A stretch of DNA of 64,000 nucleotides from Paenibacillus marchantiae (GCF_028771845.1 NZ_CP118270.1:620001-684000), one strand, 5' to 3'. Counted from the stretch's first letter, positions 9,697 to 18,636 are shown. The notes: generated by a model from the sequence alone, not told the origin. Numbers and translations: made by a program.

Positions 9697-11280
9697 TTAC
9701 CACCCCTCCTCAGCTTCAGGTGAACCGTTGATTTTCTCATTCATCCGCTGCTGGTCACGATGAACCGTTGAAGGACGATTGATCATTTTCCACCATGGTG
9801 CACGAATAACAATATCCTTGGTATCCTTTTTGCTGTAGGGACTGAGGCCCGACAAATACGGTACACCGAAAGAAGTCATTTGCGTCAGATGAACCGAGAT
9901 CAGCACCAGTCCGAACACAATGCCGTATAAACCAAGCGCTCCGGCAAGCAGCATAATGGGAAAACGCAGTAAACGAACCGTAATGGCAAAGTTAAAACGA
10001 GGGATCGTGAACGACGCAATCCCTGTCATGGATACGATAATAACCATGGGTGCAGAGACGATTCCCGCTTGAACCGCTGCCTGTCCAATCACGAGTGCCC
10101 CCAGAATGCTGACGGCCTGACCTACCGTTTTGGGTAACCTGACTCCCGCTTCTCGCAAAGCCTCGAATGATAGCTCCATAATGAGGGCTTCAACCAGTGC
10201 AGGGAACGGAATGGCCTCCCTTGCCCCGGCAATACTCAGAATCAACGTGGTCGGCAGCATATCCTGATGGAAGGTTGTAATGGCGATATAGAGTGCAGGC
10301 AGAAATAGCGCGATAGCTACAAACAAAAACCGAATCCACCGCACCAGATTGCTGATAAAGAACCGTTCGTAATAATCCTCACTCGCCTGAAGCATCTGCC
10401 ACATGGTTACTGGGGCTATAAGGACAAACGGGCTACCATCCACAAAGATGGCAAATCGCCCTTCCAGCAAGTTACCTGCAACTGTATCTGGACGTTCGGT
10501 ATAATGCATCTGCGGAAAAGGGGAATACGGATGATCCTCTATCAATTCCTCAATATACCCGGACTCAAGAATCCCATCGATCTTAATCTTGTTGAGGCGT
10601 TTTTTGACATCCTTAATCAGCTTGGGATCGGCAATATCATCGATGTAGGACAGGACTATATTGGTTTTGGTCTCGGTTCCAATCGTCATGCTTAACATCT
10701 TAAGCCCAGGTGTTTTCAGCTTGAAACGAAGCAGAGCTGTGTTTACGCGCAATGTTTCGGTGAAGCCTTCGCGTGGCCCGCGGATAACCGACTCGGTCTG
10801 GGGTTCCTCGACACCGCGCCGCATGCCGCCCTTGACGTTGAATAGCCAAGCCTCCTTGCTTCCGTTGATCAACAGAAGTGCAGAGGATTCAAGCACACCA
10901 TCCGCTGCGTCTGCCCAGGTATCCACTTTCTTCACCTGCGTCAGGGCGATACGTGTATCATCCAGAGGAGCTGCAGGTTCATCGGTTCGTTGTTCGATCA
11001 GACCACGAATCAGAGGCCGAAGCATATGATCCTGAATATCCGTCGAATTCACGATGCCTTCGATGTACACCAGTAGTCCTTCCACTTCAGGTGAAATCTT
11101 GACATTGCGGAAGATCACATCCGAGCAATCCGAGAAAATGTCTTCCAGTGCCAACATATGGCTTTCATGTGAAAGGCCTATCGGTTGTTTCAGAATAGGG
11201 GGAGACGGCAGCCCTAAGGGGATGTGTTTCTTCTTTTCTGAATCCTTGGAACCATCTTTCCCTGATGTTTTGTCCGCCAT
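9697..11280 (-). CDS. GerA-family spore germination protein (A subunit)
   Basis: Protein of 527 residues, GerA/SpoVAF family. A Lys/Ser-rich N-terminus leads into a soluble region (about 30-270) with SSALLLINGSKEAWLFNVKGG and TETKTNIVLSYIDDIADP, then EGRFAIFVDGSPFVLIAPV and five or so membrane helices (about 300-460), and a short cytoplasmic tail. It is the A subunit of the germinant receptor. ATG at 11280 follows GGAGGGGCGGC. It opens the operon gerA-gerC-small gene-gerB. Confidence 0.93.
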   Translation of the reverse strand: MADKTSGKDGSKDSEKKKHIPLGLPSPPILKQPIGLSHESHMLALEDIFSDCSDVIFRNVKISPEVEGLLVYIEGIVNSTDIQDHMLRPLIRGLIEQRTDEPAAPLDDTRIALTQVKKVDTWADAADGVLESSALLLINGSKEAWLFNVKGGMRRGVEEPQTESVIRGPREGFTETLRVNTALLRFKLKTPGLKMLSMTIGTETKTNIVLSYIDDIADPKLIKDVKKRLNKIKIDGILESGYIEELIEDHPYSPFPQMHYTERPDTVAGNLLEGRFAIFVDGSPFVLIAPVTMWQMLQASEDYYERFFISNLVRWIRFLFVAIALFLPALYIAITTFHQDMLPTTLILSIAGAREAIPFPALVEALIMELSFEALREAGVRLPKTVGQAVSILGALVIGQAAVQAGIVSAPMVIIVSMTGIASFTIPRFNFAITVRLLRFPIMLLAGALGLYGIVFGLVLISVHLTQMTSFGVPYLSGLSPYSKKDTKDIVIRAPWWKMINRPSTVHRDQQRMNEKINGSPEAEEGW

Positions 11281-11337
11281 ATGCCGCCCCTCCGTTCCTG
11301 TTTTTTTATACAAGGTAGCTTGTGCCAGAGCGCGCAG

Positions 11338-11365
11338 AATTATGTGGTCTTTTTATAAAATATCC
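11338..11365 (-). promoter_or_regulatory. Candidate forespore (SigG-like) promoter of the germination operon
   Basis: On the minus strand GGATA, 16 bases, then CATAATT lies about 60 bases before the gerA start. It resembles the forespore SigG consensus (GNATR, 17-18, CATNNTA), which is known to drive gerA operons. The spacer is one or two bases short and the last base of the -10 differs, so the call is tentative. Confidence 0.4.
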
Positions 11366-11386
11366 AATGGCATCTTCATTTCAGAC

Positions 11387-11424
11387 AACAAAAAAGGCCT
11401 CTGTATGAATTACAGAGACCTTTG
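11387..11424 (-). terminator. Terminator of the siderophore importer operon
   Basis: On the minus strand AAGGTCTCTGTA and TACAGAGGCCTT pair across a short loop and are followed by six T. It lies about 40 bases past the stop of the binding-protein gene. Confidence 0.93.
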
Positions 11425-11461
11425 GGGTTTCATCAAAAGTTTGCATCAAATCTTCATTCAC

Positions 11462-12448
11462 TTAATTGATACTCTTGTCCACTTCTTTAATCATTTCCTG
11501 AATGGATTCCAAACCACCGCCGGACAAGTACCAGTAATCTGGGTCAAGATAAACAATGTGTCCGTCTTTATAAGCATTCGTATTTTTGACCAAATCATTC
11601 TCGACCACCTGTTTGGCAGGCGTTGCCTCACCACTGCCTGCAACCACTGCACTCCGATCTACCACGAACAGATAATCCGGATTTTTCTCCATAACATATT
11701 CGAATGAAACGCTTTGTCCATGGGTCGACACTTCAATATTTGCATCTGCCGGAGTAAAACCGAACACATCATGAATGATACCAAATCGGGAACCTGCACC
11801 ATAAGCACTCAATTTGCCTTCGGTCGTCAGAACAACCAGTGCATTCTTTCCAGCAGCCGTTACTTTATCATTTAAAGCTTTAACAGAGGTATCAATGGAT
11901 GCCAGTGCCTCTTCTGCTTCTTTTTCTTTACCAAAGATCTCTCCAAGCGTCTTCACATTCGAAGTCAGGGAGTTCATATAATCTTCTGTATCTACCGCCA
12001 TATAAATGGTCGGTGCAATCTTGCTAAGCTCTTCATAGGAGTCTTGCAGTCGTCCTGAGATGATAATCAGGTCAGGCTTCAAAGCATTTACTTTCTCAAA
12101 ATCAGCCTCTTTCAAACCGCCAACATTGGCGTACTTTGCATCGTTATACTTTTCCAGATAAGAAGGAACTCCCTCCTGAGGTACACCGGCAACCTCTACC
12201 CCAAGCTGATCCAATGTATCCAGCACACCATAGTCGAATACAACCACTTTCTCCGGATTCTTCTTCACTGTTGTTTCGCCAAGTTTATGTTTAATAACGA
12301 TTTCATCATTGGACTGATCTGCTGCTGCATTCGCTTCTGATCCTGTGCCACTGCTGGCACCTGTATTTTCTGCTGTTTTACTTCCACCGCAAGCTGCCAG
12401 AACAACCGACAACACCACAAGCAACGTAAACAACCAACCCTTTTTCAT
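11462..12448 (-). CDS. yclQ: Siderophore-binding lipoprotein of an iron ABC importer (YclQ-like)
   Basis: Lipoprotein of 328 residues. The signal peptide ends in the lipobox VVLAACGGS. It has the periplasmic-binding-protein type III layout with VVVFDYGVLDTLDQLGVEVAG, the ALKPDLIIISGRLQDSY segment and a C-terminal DPDYWYLSGGGLESIQEMIKEV. The family captures ferric siderophores outside the cell. ATG at 12448 is chosen over an upstream in-frame ATG in the ATPase gene. It is the last gene of a permease-permease-ATPase-binding protein operon, the order of Bacillus yclNOPQ (petrobactin uptake), so a catecholate-type siderophore is plausible. Confidence 0.88.
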   Translation of the reverse strand: MKKGWLFTLLVVLSVVLAACGGSKTAENTGASSGTGSEANAAADQSNDEIVIKHKLGETTVKKNPEKVVVFDYGVLDTLDQLGVEVAGVPQEGVPSYLEKYNDAKYANVGGLKEADFEKVNALKPDLIIISGRLQDSYEELSKIAPTIYMAVDTEDYMNSLTSNVKTLGEIFGKEKEAEEALASIDTSVKALNDKVTAAGKNALVVLTTEGKLSAYGAGSRFGIIHDVFGFTPADANIEVSTHGQSVSFEYVMEKNPDYLFVVDRSAVVAGSGEATPAKQVVENDLVKNTNAYKDGHIVYLDPDYWYLSGGGLESIQEMIKEVDKSIN

Positions 12449-12489
12449 AAATAGACACCTCTCGCTCTCTCTATATTGGTTTAACTTTT

Positions 12490-13248
12490 TCAAGCAAAAT
12501 ACACACAAATCTTACGCCCATCAATCCATTGCACAGGGATGTGCATGTCATAGACTTTCTGCAATACATCTGTATTAATGATGTCTTCCGTCTTACCTTC
12601 CTGCACGACACGCCCATCTTTGAGTGCAACGATATAGTCTGAATAACAGGAGGCAAAATTGATGTCATGAATGACAATAACAATCGTCTTGCCCAATTCA
12701 TCCACCATTTTGCGAAGCACCTTCATAATCTGCACCGAATGTTTCATGTCCAAATTATTCAAGGGTTCATCAAGGAGAATATACTCGGTATTCTGCGCGA
12801 TAACCATGGCAATGTAAGCCCGCTGTCGCTGTCCACCACTTAGCTCATCCAAATACTTTTTGCGGAATGGAGCCAGCTCCATATAATCGATGGCTTCCTG
12901 AATCCACTGCCGATCCTCTGCTGTAAGTCTTCCTTGTGAATAAGGAAAACGGCCAAAAGCAACCAAATCCTCCACAGTCAACCTGATATTTATGTGATTG
13001 GATTGTTTGAGAACTGATATTTTTTTGGACAGATCCTTGTTCTTCCAGCCTTCAATCTCTTGCCCTTCGATCAGGACTTGTCCTGTATCCTTGCTGATTA
13101 GCCTGGTGATCATGGATAACAGTGTGCTTTTGCCTGCACCATTGGGACCAATGAATGAAGTGATTTTCCCTTTGGCAATATTCAGTGATACGTCATCCAC
13201 TACCCGGACGCCGCCGTATTGTTTGGTTACATTTCTGACTTCTACCAC
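12490..13248 (-). CDS. yclP: Iron-siderophore ABC transporter ATPase (YclP-like)
   Basis: ABC ATPase of 252 residues: Walker A GPNGAGKST at about 34-42, Q-loop LKQSNH, signature LSGGQRQRAYIAMVIAQ and Walker B YILLDEPLNNLD, then the switch histidine in IVIHDINFA. It powers the two permeases encoded before it. The start is a GTG at 13248 with AAAGGAG ahead; it overlaps the permease stop by seven bases. Sequence class and gene order are those of FecE/FhuC-type siderophore importers. Confidence 0.93.
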   Translation of the reverse strand: MVEVRNVTKQYGGVRVVDDVSLNIAKGKITSFIGPNGAGKSTLLSMITRLISKDTGQVLIEGQEIEGWKNKDLSKKISVLKQSNHINIRLTVEDLVAFGRFPYSQGRLTAEDRQWIQEAIDYMELAPFRKKYLDELSGGQRQRAYIAMVIAQNTEYILLDEPLNNLDMKHSVQIMKVLRKMVDELGKTIVIVIHDINFASCYSDYIVALKDGRVVQEGKTEDIINTDVLQKVYDMHIPVQWIDGRKICVYFA

Positions 13249-14210
13249 GACTTATTCTCCTTTAGCAGTAAATAGATGAAGTACACACCGCCTACAAAAT
13301 TGATAATGACACTTACTGTAGTAGCAAAAGTAAATACTCGCTCTACAATGAGCTGTCCACCGACCAATGAAACCACGGCTATAATGACTGAACCCCAGAT
13401 CAGCACTTTATGACGATGTGATCGGAATATCTGATGCGCCAGATTCACGACCAGCAGTCCCAGGAACATGATTGGGCCGACCAGCGCTGTGGAGATCGAC
13501 ACCAGAACCATCACAACCAGCAGCAACCTTTTCACGATGTATTGATAGTCCACGCCAAGATTAACCGCGTGATCTTTGCCGAGGGATAGTACGTCGAGAT
13601 ATTTGGTAAACCTCTGTGCATACAGCAGGATCAAAATAATGGCCACCATTGAGATGATCAGCAAATCCGTATTCACATTGTTAAAACTCGCAAACATCTT
13701 GCCCTGCAGCACAAGGAACTCATTGGGATCAATCAGCACCTCCATGAAGGAGGACATGCTCTGAAACAGCGTACCCAGAATAAGGCCAACGAGCAGCAGC
13801 AAATAGATATTGCGCCCCCGTTCTCTACGGAACATGAACTGATGCAGGAGTAGAGCAAACAGACTCATTAACAGAACAGATACCGCAAAGTTAAGATTTT
13901 TGTTCACAAAGCTGATATGCGTGCTCCCAAACACAAATACGGCAAAGGTCTGAAACAACATATACAGGGAGTCGAGCCCCATAATGCCAGGTGTAAGAAT
14001 TCGGTTGTTGGTTATCGTTTGGAAGATGGCAGTGGAATACGCGATGCAGGCACCTGTGAGCACAATGGCAAGAATCTTTTTCCCTCTGCGAGGCAGAATA
14101 TAATCCCAGTTGCCCCCGGATTGAATGACCAGAAATACACCAATTAACAACACTGCCGCTGCAATCAAAATGCCAAACTTCCAGGTATTCGCCGTATACT
14201 TCATTCTCAT
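13242..14210 (-). CDS. yclO: Iron-siderophore ABC transporter permease (YclO-like)
   Basis: FecCD-family permease of 322 residues with about nine to ten membrane helices. Typical segments are RLLLVVMVLVSISTALVGPIMFLGLLVVNLAHQIF (coupling region) and an N-terminal KILAIVLTGACIAYSTAIFQTITNN. It forms the membrane channel with the second permease. The ATG overlaps the stop of the upstream permease (ATGA). Confidence 0.93.
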   Translation of the reverse strand: MRMKYTANTWKFGILIAAAVLLIGVFLVIQSGGNWDYILPRRGKKILAIVLTGACIAYSTAIFQTITNNRILTPGIMGLDSLYMLFQTFAVFVFGSTHISFVNKNLNFAVSVLLMSLFALLLHQFMFRRERGRNIYLLLLVGLILGTLFQSMSSFMEVLIDPNEFLVLQGKMFASFNNVNTDLLIISMVAIILILLYAQRFTKYLDVLSLGKDHAVNLGVDYQYIVKRLLLVVMVLVSISTALVGPIMFLGLLVVNLAHQIFRSHRHKVLIWGSVIIAVVSLVGGQLIVERVFTFATTVSVIINFVGGVYFIYLLLKENKSW

Positions 14211-15160
14211 GATTCATAAGCCTTTCTTCGAAGCAATAAATACAGAAACAGCACGCTACCTACAACTCCCACAGTCAAACTGATGGAGAGCTGATAAGGA
14301 TAAATAATCAATTGACCCAAAATATCGCAGACCAGAACAAAAATCGCACCGAGCACTGCCGTATGAGGCAATGTATCCCGCAAGTTGTCACCCTTATACA
14401 ACGTCACAATATTTGGTACTACAAGACCCAGAAACGGGATTGTACCTACGGTAATAATGACGACGGCTGAAACCATGGCAACCAGAATCAGTCCGAGATT
14501 AACCACTTTACGATAAGCCAGTCCAAGGTTGGTTGAGAAATCTTCACCCATGCCCGCAAGTGTAAAGCGATTAGCGAACAGATATACGATAATAAGCAAC
14601 GGAATACTGATATAGATCAGTTCATAACGTCCCTTCATAATCGTGGAGAAGTCACCTTGCAGCCAGGACGACATGTTCTGGATCAAATCGTTTTTGTAAG
14701 CAAAAAAGGTCGTGACTGAACTTACAATATTGCCAAACATCAAACCAAGGAGAGCAATGTATATCGTATCCTTGAATTTGACTTTCTCCAGTATCCGCAT
14801 AAAAATTAGCGTTCCAGCCAGTGCGAAGGCAAAAGCGACCAACATTTTTTGCAGTGGAGAAGCACCGGGAAACCACATCAAAGTAACGAGGATACCCAAT
14901 CGGGCTGAGTCCATTGTTCCGGCCGTTGTCGGAGAAACAAATCGGTTGCGTGTCAGCTGCTGCATGATCAGTCCAATGACACTCATACTGATACCTGCGA
15001 CAAGGATGCTGATTAGACGGGGAAAACGACTGACTTGTAACACCTGAAGCTGGACTGGGGTCAAATGAAATATATCCATGGGCGAAATGTCTGAATTGCC
15101 AATAAACAAGTATACGATAGACAAAAAAGCCAGCACGATCAACATATAGCCTAACTTCAT
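14207..15160 (-). CDS. yclN: Iron-siderophore ABC transporter permease (YclN-like)
   Basis: FecCD-family permease of 317 residues and first gene of the importer operon. It shows the LQVSRFPRLISILVAGISMSVIGLIMQQLTRN segment and the VITVGTIPFLGLVVPNIVTLY coupling loop of the family. Ribosome site GAGGGGATTAGTAGAG precedes ATG. The upstream region carries a near-consensus promoter and a Fur box. Confidence 0.93.
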   Translation of the reverse strand: MKLGYMLIVLAFLSIVYLFIGNSDISPMDIFHLTPVQLQVLQVSRFPRLISILVAGISMSVIGLIMQQLTRNRFVSPTTAGTMDSARLGILVTLMWFPGASPLQKMLVAFAFALAGTLIFMRILEKVKFKDTIYIALLGLMFGNIVSSVTTFFAYKNDLIQNMSSWLQGDFSTIMKGRYELIYISIPLLIIVYLFANRFTLAGMGEDFSTNLGLAYRKVVNLGLILVAMVSAVVIITVGTIPFLGLVVPNIVTLYKGDNLRDTLPHTAVLGAIFVLVCDILGQLIIYPYQLSISLTVGVVGSVLFLYLLLRRKAYES

Positions 15161-15229
15161 CTCTCTACTAATCCCCTCACCAATAGCCGTAAAACACTTG
15201 TAGCTGCTCTACTTAGTTCGATTTGATAT

Positions 15230-15244
15230 TGATACTCATTATCA
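15230..15244 (-). promoter_or_regulatory. Fur box of the siderophore importer operon
   Basis: On the minus strand TGATAATGAGTATCA matches the Bacillus 7-1-7 Fur site TGATAATNATTATCA at 14 of the 15 positions. It lies at the predicted transcription start, just downstream of the -10, a position where iron-loaded Fur would block transcription. Confidence 0.88.
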
Positions 15245-15253
15245 ATTAGAGTA

Positions 15254-15283
15254 ATTATATCGATATTAATTTCTTCATGTCAA
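15254..15283 (-). promoter_or_regulatory. SigA-type promoter of the siderophore importer operon
   Basis: On the minus strand TTGACA, an 18-base spacer and TATAAT are present, both hexamers perfect. The predicted start falls in the Fur box. Confidence 0.85.
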
Positions 15284-15360
15284 CCTTCCTCTGCTTCTCT
15301 TTTTCTAAATTTCATAAAACAACCTGAAACACATATAATTTAAGTTTAATTGTATATAAG

Positions 15361-15392
15361 GAAAAAGACCTTCCAATTGGAAGGCCTTTTTA
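15361..15392. terminator. Terminator downstream of the hypothetical gene at 15.4 kb
   Basis: The perfect palindromic stem GGCCTTCCAATTGGAAGG is flanked by A and T runs on both sides, so it can work in either direction. It lies just past the stop of the minus-strand gene. Confidence 0.9.
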
Positions 15393-15401
15393 ATGATTCA
15401 G

Positions 15402-15737
15402 TTAGTCGGCAAAATAATCTTCAGGAACATAGCGGATCTCAGATTCCGCATATATCGTCAATGTATGGCTTTCTCCATCATACTGCACCCGGTCTCCCTG
15501 AACGTAATACCAGTGCTTCACCAAGGGCTGATCTTTACGCTGTACAAATCGAAACACATTGAGCTCCTGTCTAAGCTCCATAATGCTATCTACCACCTGT
15601 TGTTCCAGACCCGTAACGGTAAAAACAAACCCAGTGCCTTCTCTTTGATAGCGATAGGACATCGAATCTGTTTTGCTGTTCACTAACCCTCGCCCTGTCA
15701 CTGCATGCTTAACCATGAACCATTCCTGCTGCGTCAT
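15402..15737 (-). CDS. Hypothetical protein, 111 residues
   Basis: I do not recognise a family. The protein is soluble with no signal peptide or membrane segment; it has an aromatic-rich centre (KHWYYVQGDRVQYDG) and an acidic, Tyr-rich C-terminus, and reads as an alpha/beta domain. A strong ribosome site (AAAGGAGGAATTACGTTT) precedes ATG and a terminator follows, so it is very likely expressed. Its upstream neighbour on the same strand is the pirin gene, 48 bases away. Confidence 0.75.
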   Translation of the reverse strand: MTQQEWFMVKHAVTGRGLVNSKTDSMSYRYQREGTGFVFTVTGLEQQVVDSIMELRQELNVFRFVQRKDQPLVKHWYYVQGDRVQYDGESHTLTIYAESEIRYVPEDYFAD

Positions 15738-15785
15738 AAACGTAATTCCTCCTTTGATCTTGGAGTTTCAATCCATTTCGGTAAT

Positions 15786-16487
15786 CTAGGGCAGATCGAT
15801 CAACATATAGAAAGCGTCCTCGCTTGCATCCAGGTTCATGGATGTCGTCTGTTCCACACGAGCCGTATCCCCTTCATTTAGCTGATACTCTCCGTTCAAG
15901 CCAAGCTTTCCTTCAATGGCAAAAATGTACATGCGGCGATCTGCAGCCTGTTCATATGTTAAAGTCTGACCTGCAGCCAATCGGCCAAGATAGATGGTCA
16001 TATCCTGTTGAATGGATGCGATACGCGCCCCACCTTCAGGGGATACCACGGGTACGAGTGCTCCCGCGAGTGCGTCTGGATCAAAAGAAGTTGTCTCATA
16101 AGACGGCTCAAGCCCTTTCGTATGTGGCATGAACCAAAGCTGTAATATACGCACTTCTTCAGAATCGGAGGCATTGTGTTCGGTATGGATCATGCCACTG
16201 CCTGCTGACATGCGCTGAATTCCACCAAATGATGTAACAGCCACATTGCCCAGGTTATCTTCATGACGCAACTTCCCGTTCAGCACGATGGACACAATCT
16301 CCATATCACTATGCGGGTGTGCCCCGAAACCACGACCAGGGGCAATTACATCATCGTTAGCTACCCGCATGGGTCCAAACGCAGTATTCTCCGGGTCCTG
16401 GTATTCACCAAAGGAAAAGCTGTGATTGCCGCGCAGCCAGCCCCGGTCGAAGCTGGAACGGGAATCGGATGGAATGACGTTAATCAT
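15786..16487 (-). CDS. Pirin family protein (bicupin)
   Basis: Bicupin of 233 residues of the pirin/YhhW group. The N-terminal cupin holds the metal-ligand pattern GRGFGAHPHSDMEIVS and later SGMIHTEHN with a Glu/His set; the C-terminal cupin is degenerate (YIFAIEGKLGLNGEYQL). YhhW-type members oxidise quercetin in vitro, and their physiological role is often redox sensing. ATG follows ATAGGAGGATGTCTTT. It is probably co-transcribed with the 111-residue gene. Confidence 0.88.
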   Translation of the reverse strand: MINVIPSDSRSSFDRGWLRGNHSFSFGEYQDPENTAFGPMRVANDDVIAPGRGFGAHPHSDMEIVSIVLNGKLRHEDNLGNVAVTSFGGIQRMSAGSGMIHTEHNASDSEEVRILQLWFMPHTKGLEPSYETTSFDPDALAGALVPVVSPEGGARIASIQQDMTIYLGRLAAGQTLTYEQAADRRMYIFAIEGKLGLNGEYQLNEGDTARVEQTTSMNLDASEDAFYMLIDLP

Positions 16488-16570
16488 AAAGACATCCTCC
16501 TATATGTTCTCTTATTTTTTCTTAGTAGCATACTTATTCTCATTGTACCAAATCGATGGGCTTGTCGTCC

Positions 16571-16647
16571 AAAACAAAAAGCCTTTTCCCGGTTCGAATG
16601 GTTCACACGTATAATTACGCGTATTCCGAACTAGCGAGAAAAGGCTT
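16571..16647 (-). terminator. Long-stem terminator of the DoxX gene
   Basis: The arms AAGCCTTTTC (16579-16588) and GAAAAGGCTT (16638-16647) pair perfectly, GTTCG/CGAAC pairs further in, and an inner ACGTATAATTACGCGT stem fills the 49-base centre. On the minus strand it is followed by T-rich sequence. It is unusually long for a terminator. Confidence 0.7.
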
Positions 16648-16712
16648 CTATACAGGATATACCTGCTTGAATGAAATTGTTAGTCCATCCCTACTCGATG
16701 GTGATATACCCG

Positions 16713-17123
16713 TTATGCACTCACATTCTGCCGAGCGTTCCCTTGTCTAGAGAAGAAATGATCCACCGCCAGGAAACGGCTGCCTGTGAAGAGTAGTGTC
16801 AATGAACCCGCCAGCAGCAGGTAATCAAACTCGGTACCACTCATGAACGGCTGCCCTACTTTGGCAGTAAGCAGAACCCCACCCATAACTACGATGAACA
16901 ATGCAGCAAATACACGTGTTCCTAACCCCAGAATCATGGCTGCACCACCCACCAATTCAATGATCGCCACAACCGATGCCAGAAAACCAGGAATGCCGAT
17001 ACTTTCAAAGAAACCGACTGTACCGCTAATTCCACCTTCGAATTTGCTCCAACCATGTAATACAAAGATGAGACCAATCATGATCCTTGAGAAAAATAAC
17101 CCTATCTCCACACTTCTATTCAT
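16713..17123 (-). CDS. DoxX family membrane protein
   Basis: Membrane protein of 136 residues with four helices. It shows the DoxX features: an N-terminal RIMIGLIFVLHGWSKFEGG, VAIIELVGGAAMILGLGTR and a C-terminal helix ending FLAVDHFF. Members form part of redox-linked membrane complexes and some are thiosulfate:quinone or thiol-stress proteins; the role here is unknown. The second of two ATGs (17123), nine bases after AGGAGG, is the better start. It follows the M56/BlaI genes on the same strand. Confidence 0.85.
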   Translation of the reverse strand: MNRSVEIGLFFSRIMIGLIFVLHGWSKFEGGISGTVGFFESIGIPGFLASVVAIIELVGGAAMILGLGTRVFAALFIVVMGGVLLTAKVGQPFMSGTEFDYLLLAGSLTLLFTGSRFLAVDHFFSRQGNARQNVSA

Positions 17124-17163
17124 ATTCATCTTCCTCCTTGGAGTTTAAGTTCAACGTTAAATT

Positions 17164-18024
17164 TCAACCAATTGACCAAACAAACAAGACAGACAGCAGC
17201 AGGATCACTGTGGCAGAAATGAATACCGCATAGCGGGGAAGCGTCAGCGTAACATCCTGTTCCGGGTCTAATAGACGGGAAATACGTACATTCACCGAAG
17301 TATCGGCAAAAGACGATTGAATAGCTGTCTCTCTAATCCTCCAAGGTTCAGGGCAAGCCCGGATCAGTTTGAGCAATGCACTGCCAATGCCCGCGGCGTT
17401 CCCCGTACGTTCAATCGCTTCATTGTCAGCCAGAATTTCTCGAATGATATTGTAATGTTTTGAAGTATGCTTCAACACCGGAATATAAGGCATCATGACG
17501 GCAAATACCGAAAGCAATGTCGTCTTGAGTGGATCACGATGCCACAGATGATGCACCTCATGGTACACAACTGCTCTTTCTTCTTCAGCATCCAGCATCG
17601 TGAGCAGCCCTGTGGAAAGCACTATACAGGGTTTCCACAGACCAATCGTAAATGCAACCGGTGACGGCTTGTCCACCACAATGAATCGAGGTTGTTTCAG
17701 ATGACGGTACCGCGCCTCAAGTTTACGAGACATGGCCCCGTCTTCCAACGACCGAAGCTTCCGTACCGCTGCACTTGTCTTGATCATGCGATCGAACAGC
17801 AGCCAGCCTGTACCGGCAAACGTCAGGAGCACCAGTGCCATAAGAACATGCCCCATGGATAACCAACCCAGCCTGCTCATCCAGTGATTACATAGCCAGA
17901 GCAGATTAAACGGAATGTCCCAGCCAAATATTTTGTACATCGCGTACATGAACATCTGCATGAACACGAATAACGGAATGCCAAACCCGACAGTAAACAA
18001 CAGCTTCGAGCGGGCCTTCCACAT
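17164..18024 (-). CDS. M56 family membrane metalloprotease (BlaR1/MecR1-like protease domain only)
   Basis: Protein of 286 residues. The N-terminal part has three membrane helices, and the zinc protease motif VVYHEVHHLWHRDP (HExxH) lies near residue 165, with a downstream EILADNEAIERTG third ligand. A last helix ends the chain. BlaR1 and MecR1 have the same protease but add a 250-residue penicillin-binding sensor domain, which is absent here. ATG at 18024 overlaps the context of the BlaI stop (TGACATG). With BlaI it forms the usual sensor-protease/repressor pair; the inducer is unknown. Confidence 0.88.
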   Translation of the reverse strand: MWKARSKLLFTVGFGIPLFVFMQMFMYAMYKIFGWDIPFNLLWLCNHWMSRLGWLSMGHVLMALVLLTFAGTGWLLFDRMIKTSAAVRKLRSLEDGAMSRKLEARYRHLKQPRFIVVDKPSPVAFTIGLWKPCIVLSTGLLTMLDAEEERAVVYHEVHHLWHRDPLKTTLLSVFAVMMPYIPVLKHTSKHYNIIREILADNEAIERTGNAAGIGSALLKLIRACPEPWRIRETAIQSSFADTSVNVRISRLLDPEQDVTLTLPRYAVFISATVILLLSVLFVWSIG

Positions 18025-18025
18025 G

Positions 18026-18442
18026 TCAATCGCTATCCTTTTTCCATTGCTTAATCTTCTGCTCCAGCCGCTCAATCAACCCTGCATCTGCTTCATCCAG
18101 CGCATCCAGCATGTGATTCACAGCAAGTGCCCCGAATTCATCCACCAACTCATGTGACAATTCCTTGGATTGGTCGTTCATAAACTCCTCCCTGCTCTGT
18201 ACCGGGTGGTACAGTGACGTTCGGCCCTTCTGCGACTTGTGGAGCAGCTCCTTGTCCACGAGGCGATTCATCACCGTCATGACTGTATTGAAATTAACGT
18301 CTTTATCTTTTTCTAGTGCGGTTTGTACTTCGCGAATGCTGCTGCCTGGACGCGCCCATAAAATGTCCATAATCTTCGCCTCCAGCGGACCGAAAAACCG
18401 GTTCAGCCCACGCTCACCCACTTTAAAATTGTGTATTCTCAT
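18026..18442 (-). CDS. BlaI/MecI/CopY family repressor
   Basis: Repressor of 138 residues with an N-terminal winged helix (about 10-80: GPLEAKIMDILWARPGSSIREVQTAL, then VMTVMNRLVDKELLHKSQKGRTSLYHPV) and a C-terminal dimer helix. BlaI-type proteins bind operators until cleaved by the partner M56 protease. It lies one base before the protease gene start on the same strand and the two are coupled. Confidence 0.92.
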   Translation of the reverse strand: MRIHNFKVGERGLNRFFGPLEAKIMDILWARPGSSIREVQTALEKDKDVNFNTVMTVMNRLVDKELLHKSQKGRTSLYHPVQSREEFMNDQSKELSHELVDEFGALAVNHMLDALDEADAGLIERLEQKIKQWKKDSD

Positions 18443-18584
18443 GTTCAGACACCCCTCACACTACTCATTGTAGTGCCAAAAAACGAGAAGTCAACCTCTA
18501 TGTCAGCTATTTATTGTAAATGATTTGTAAATATGTTTTCCATTTCAGAACATCATTTTGATGCACAAGTTCGGTTTATAGCTG

Positions 18585-18636
18585 AAAAAAGCCTAAAGAC
18601 CGGGCAGGTCTGCTATTCTGCAGTCCTGCCCGGTCT
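18585..18636 (-). terminator. Terminator of katA
   Basis: On the minus strand GACCGGGCAGG and CCTGCCCGGTC form an 11-base stem with a partly paired loop (CTGCAG...) and are followed by T-rich sequence ending TTTTTT. It is about 55 bases past the catalase stop. Confidence 0.92.
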
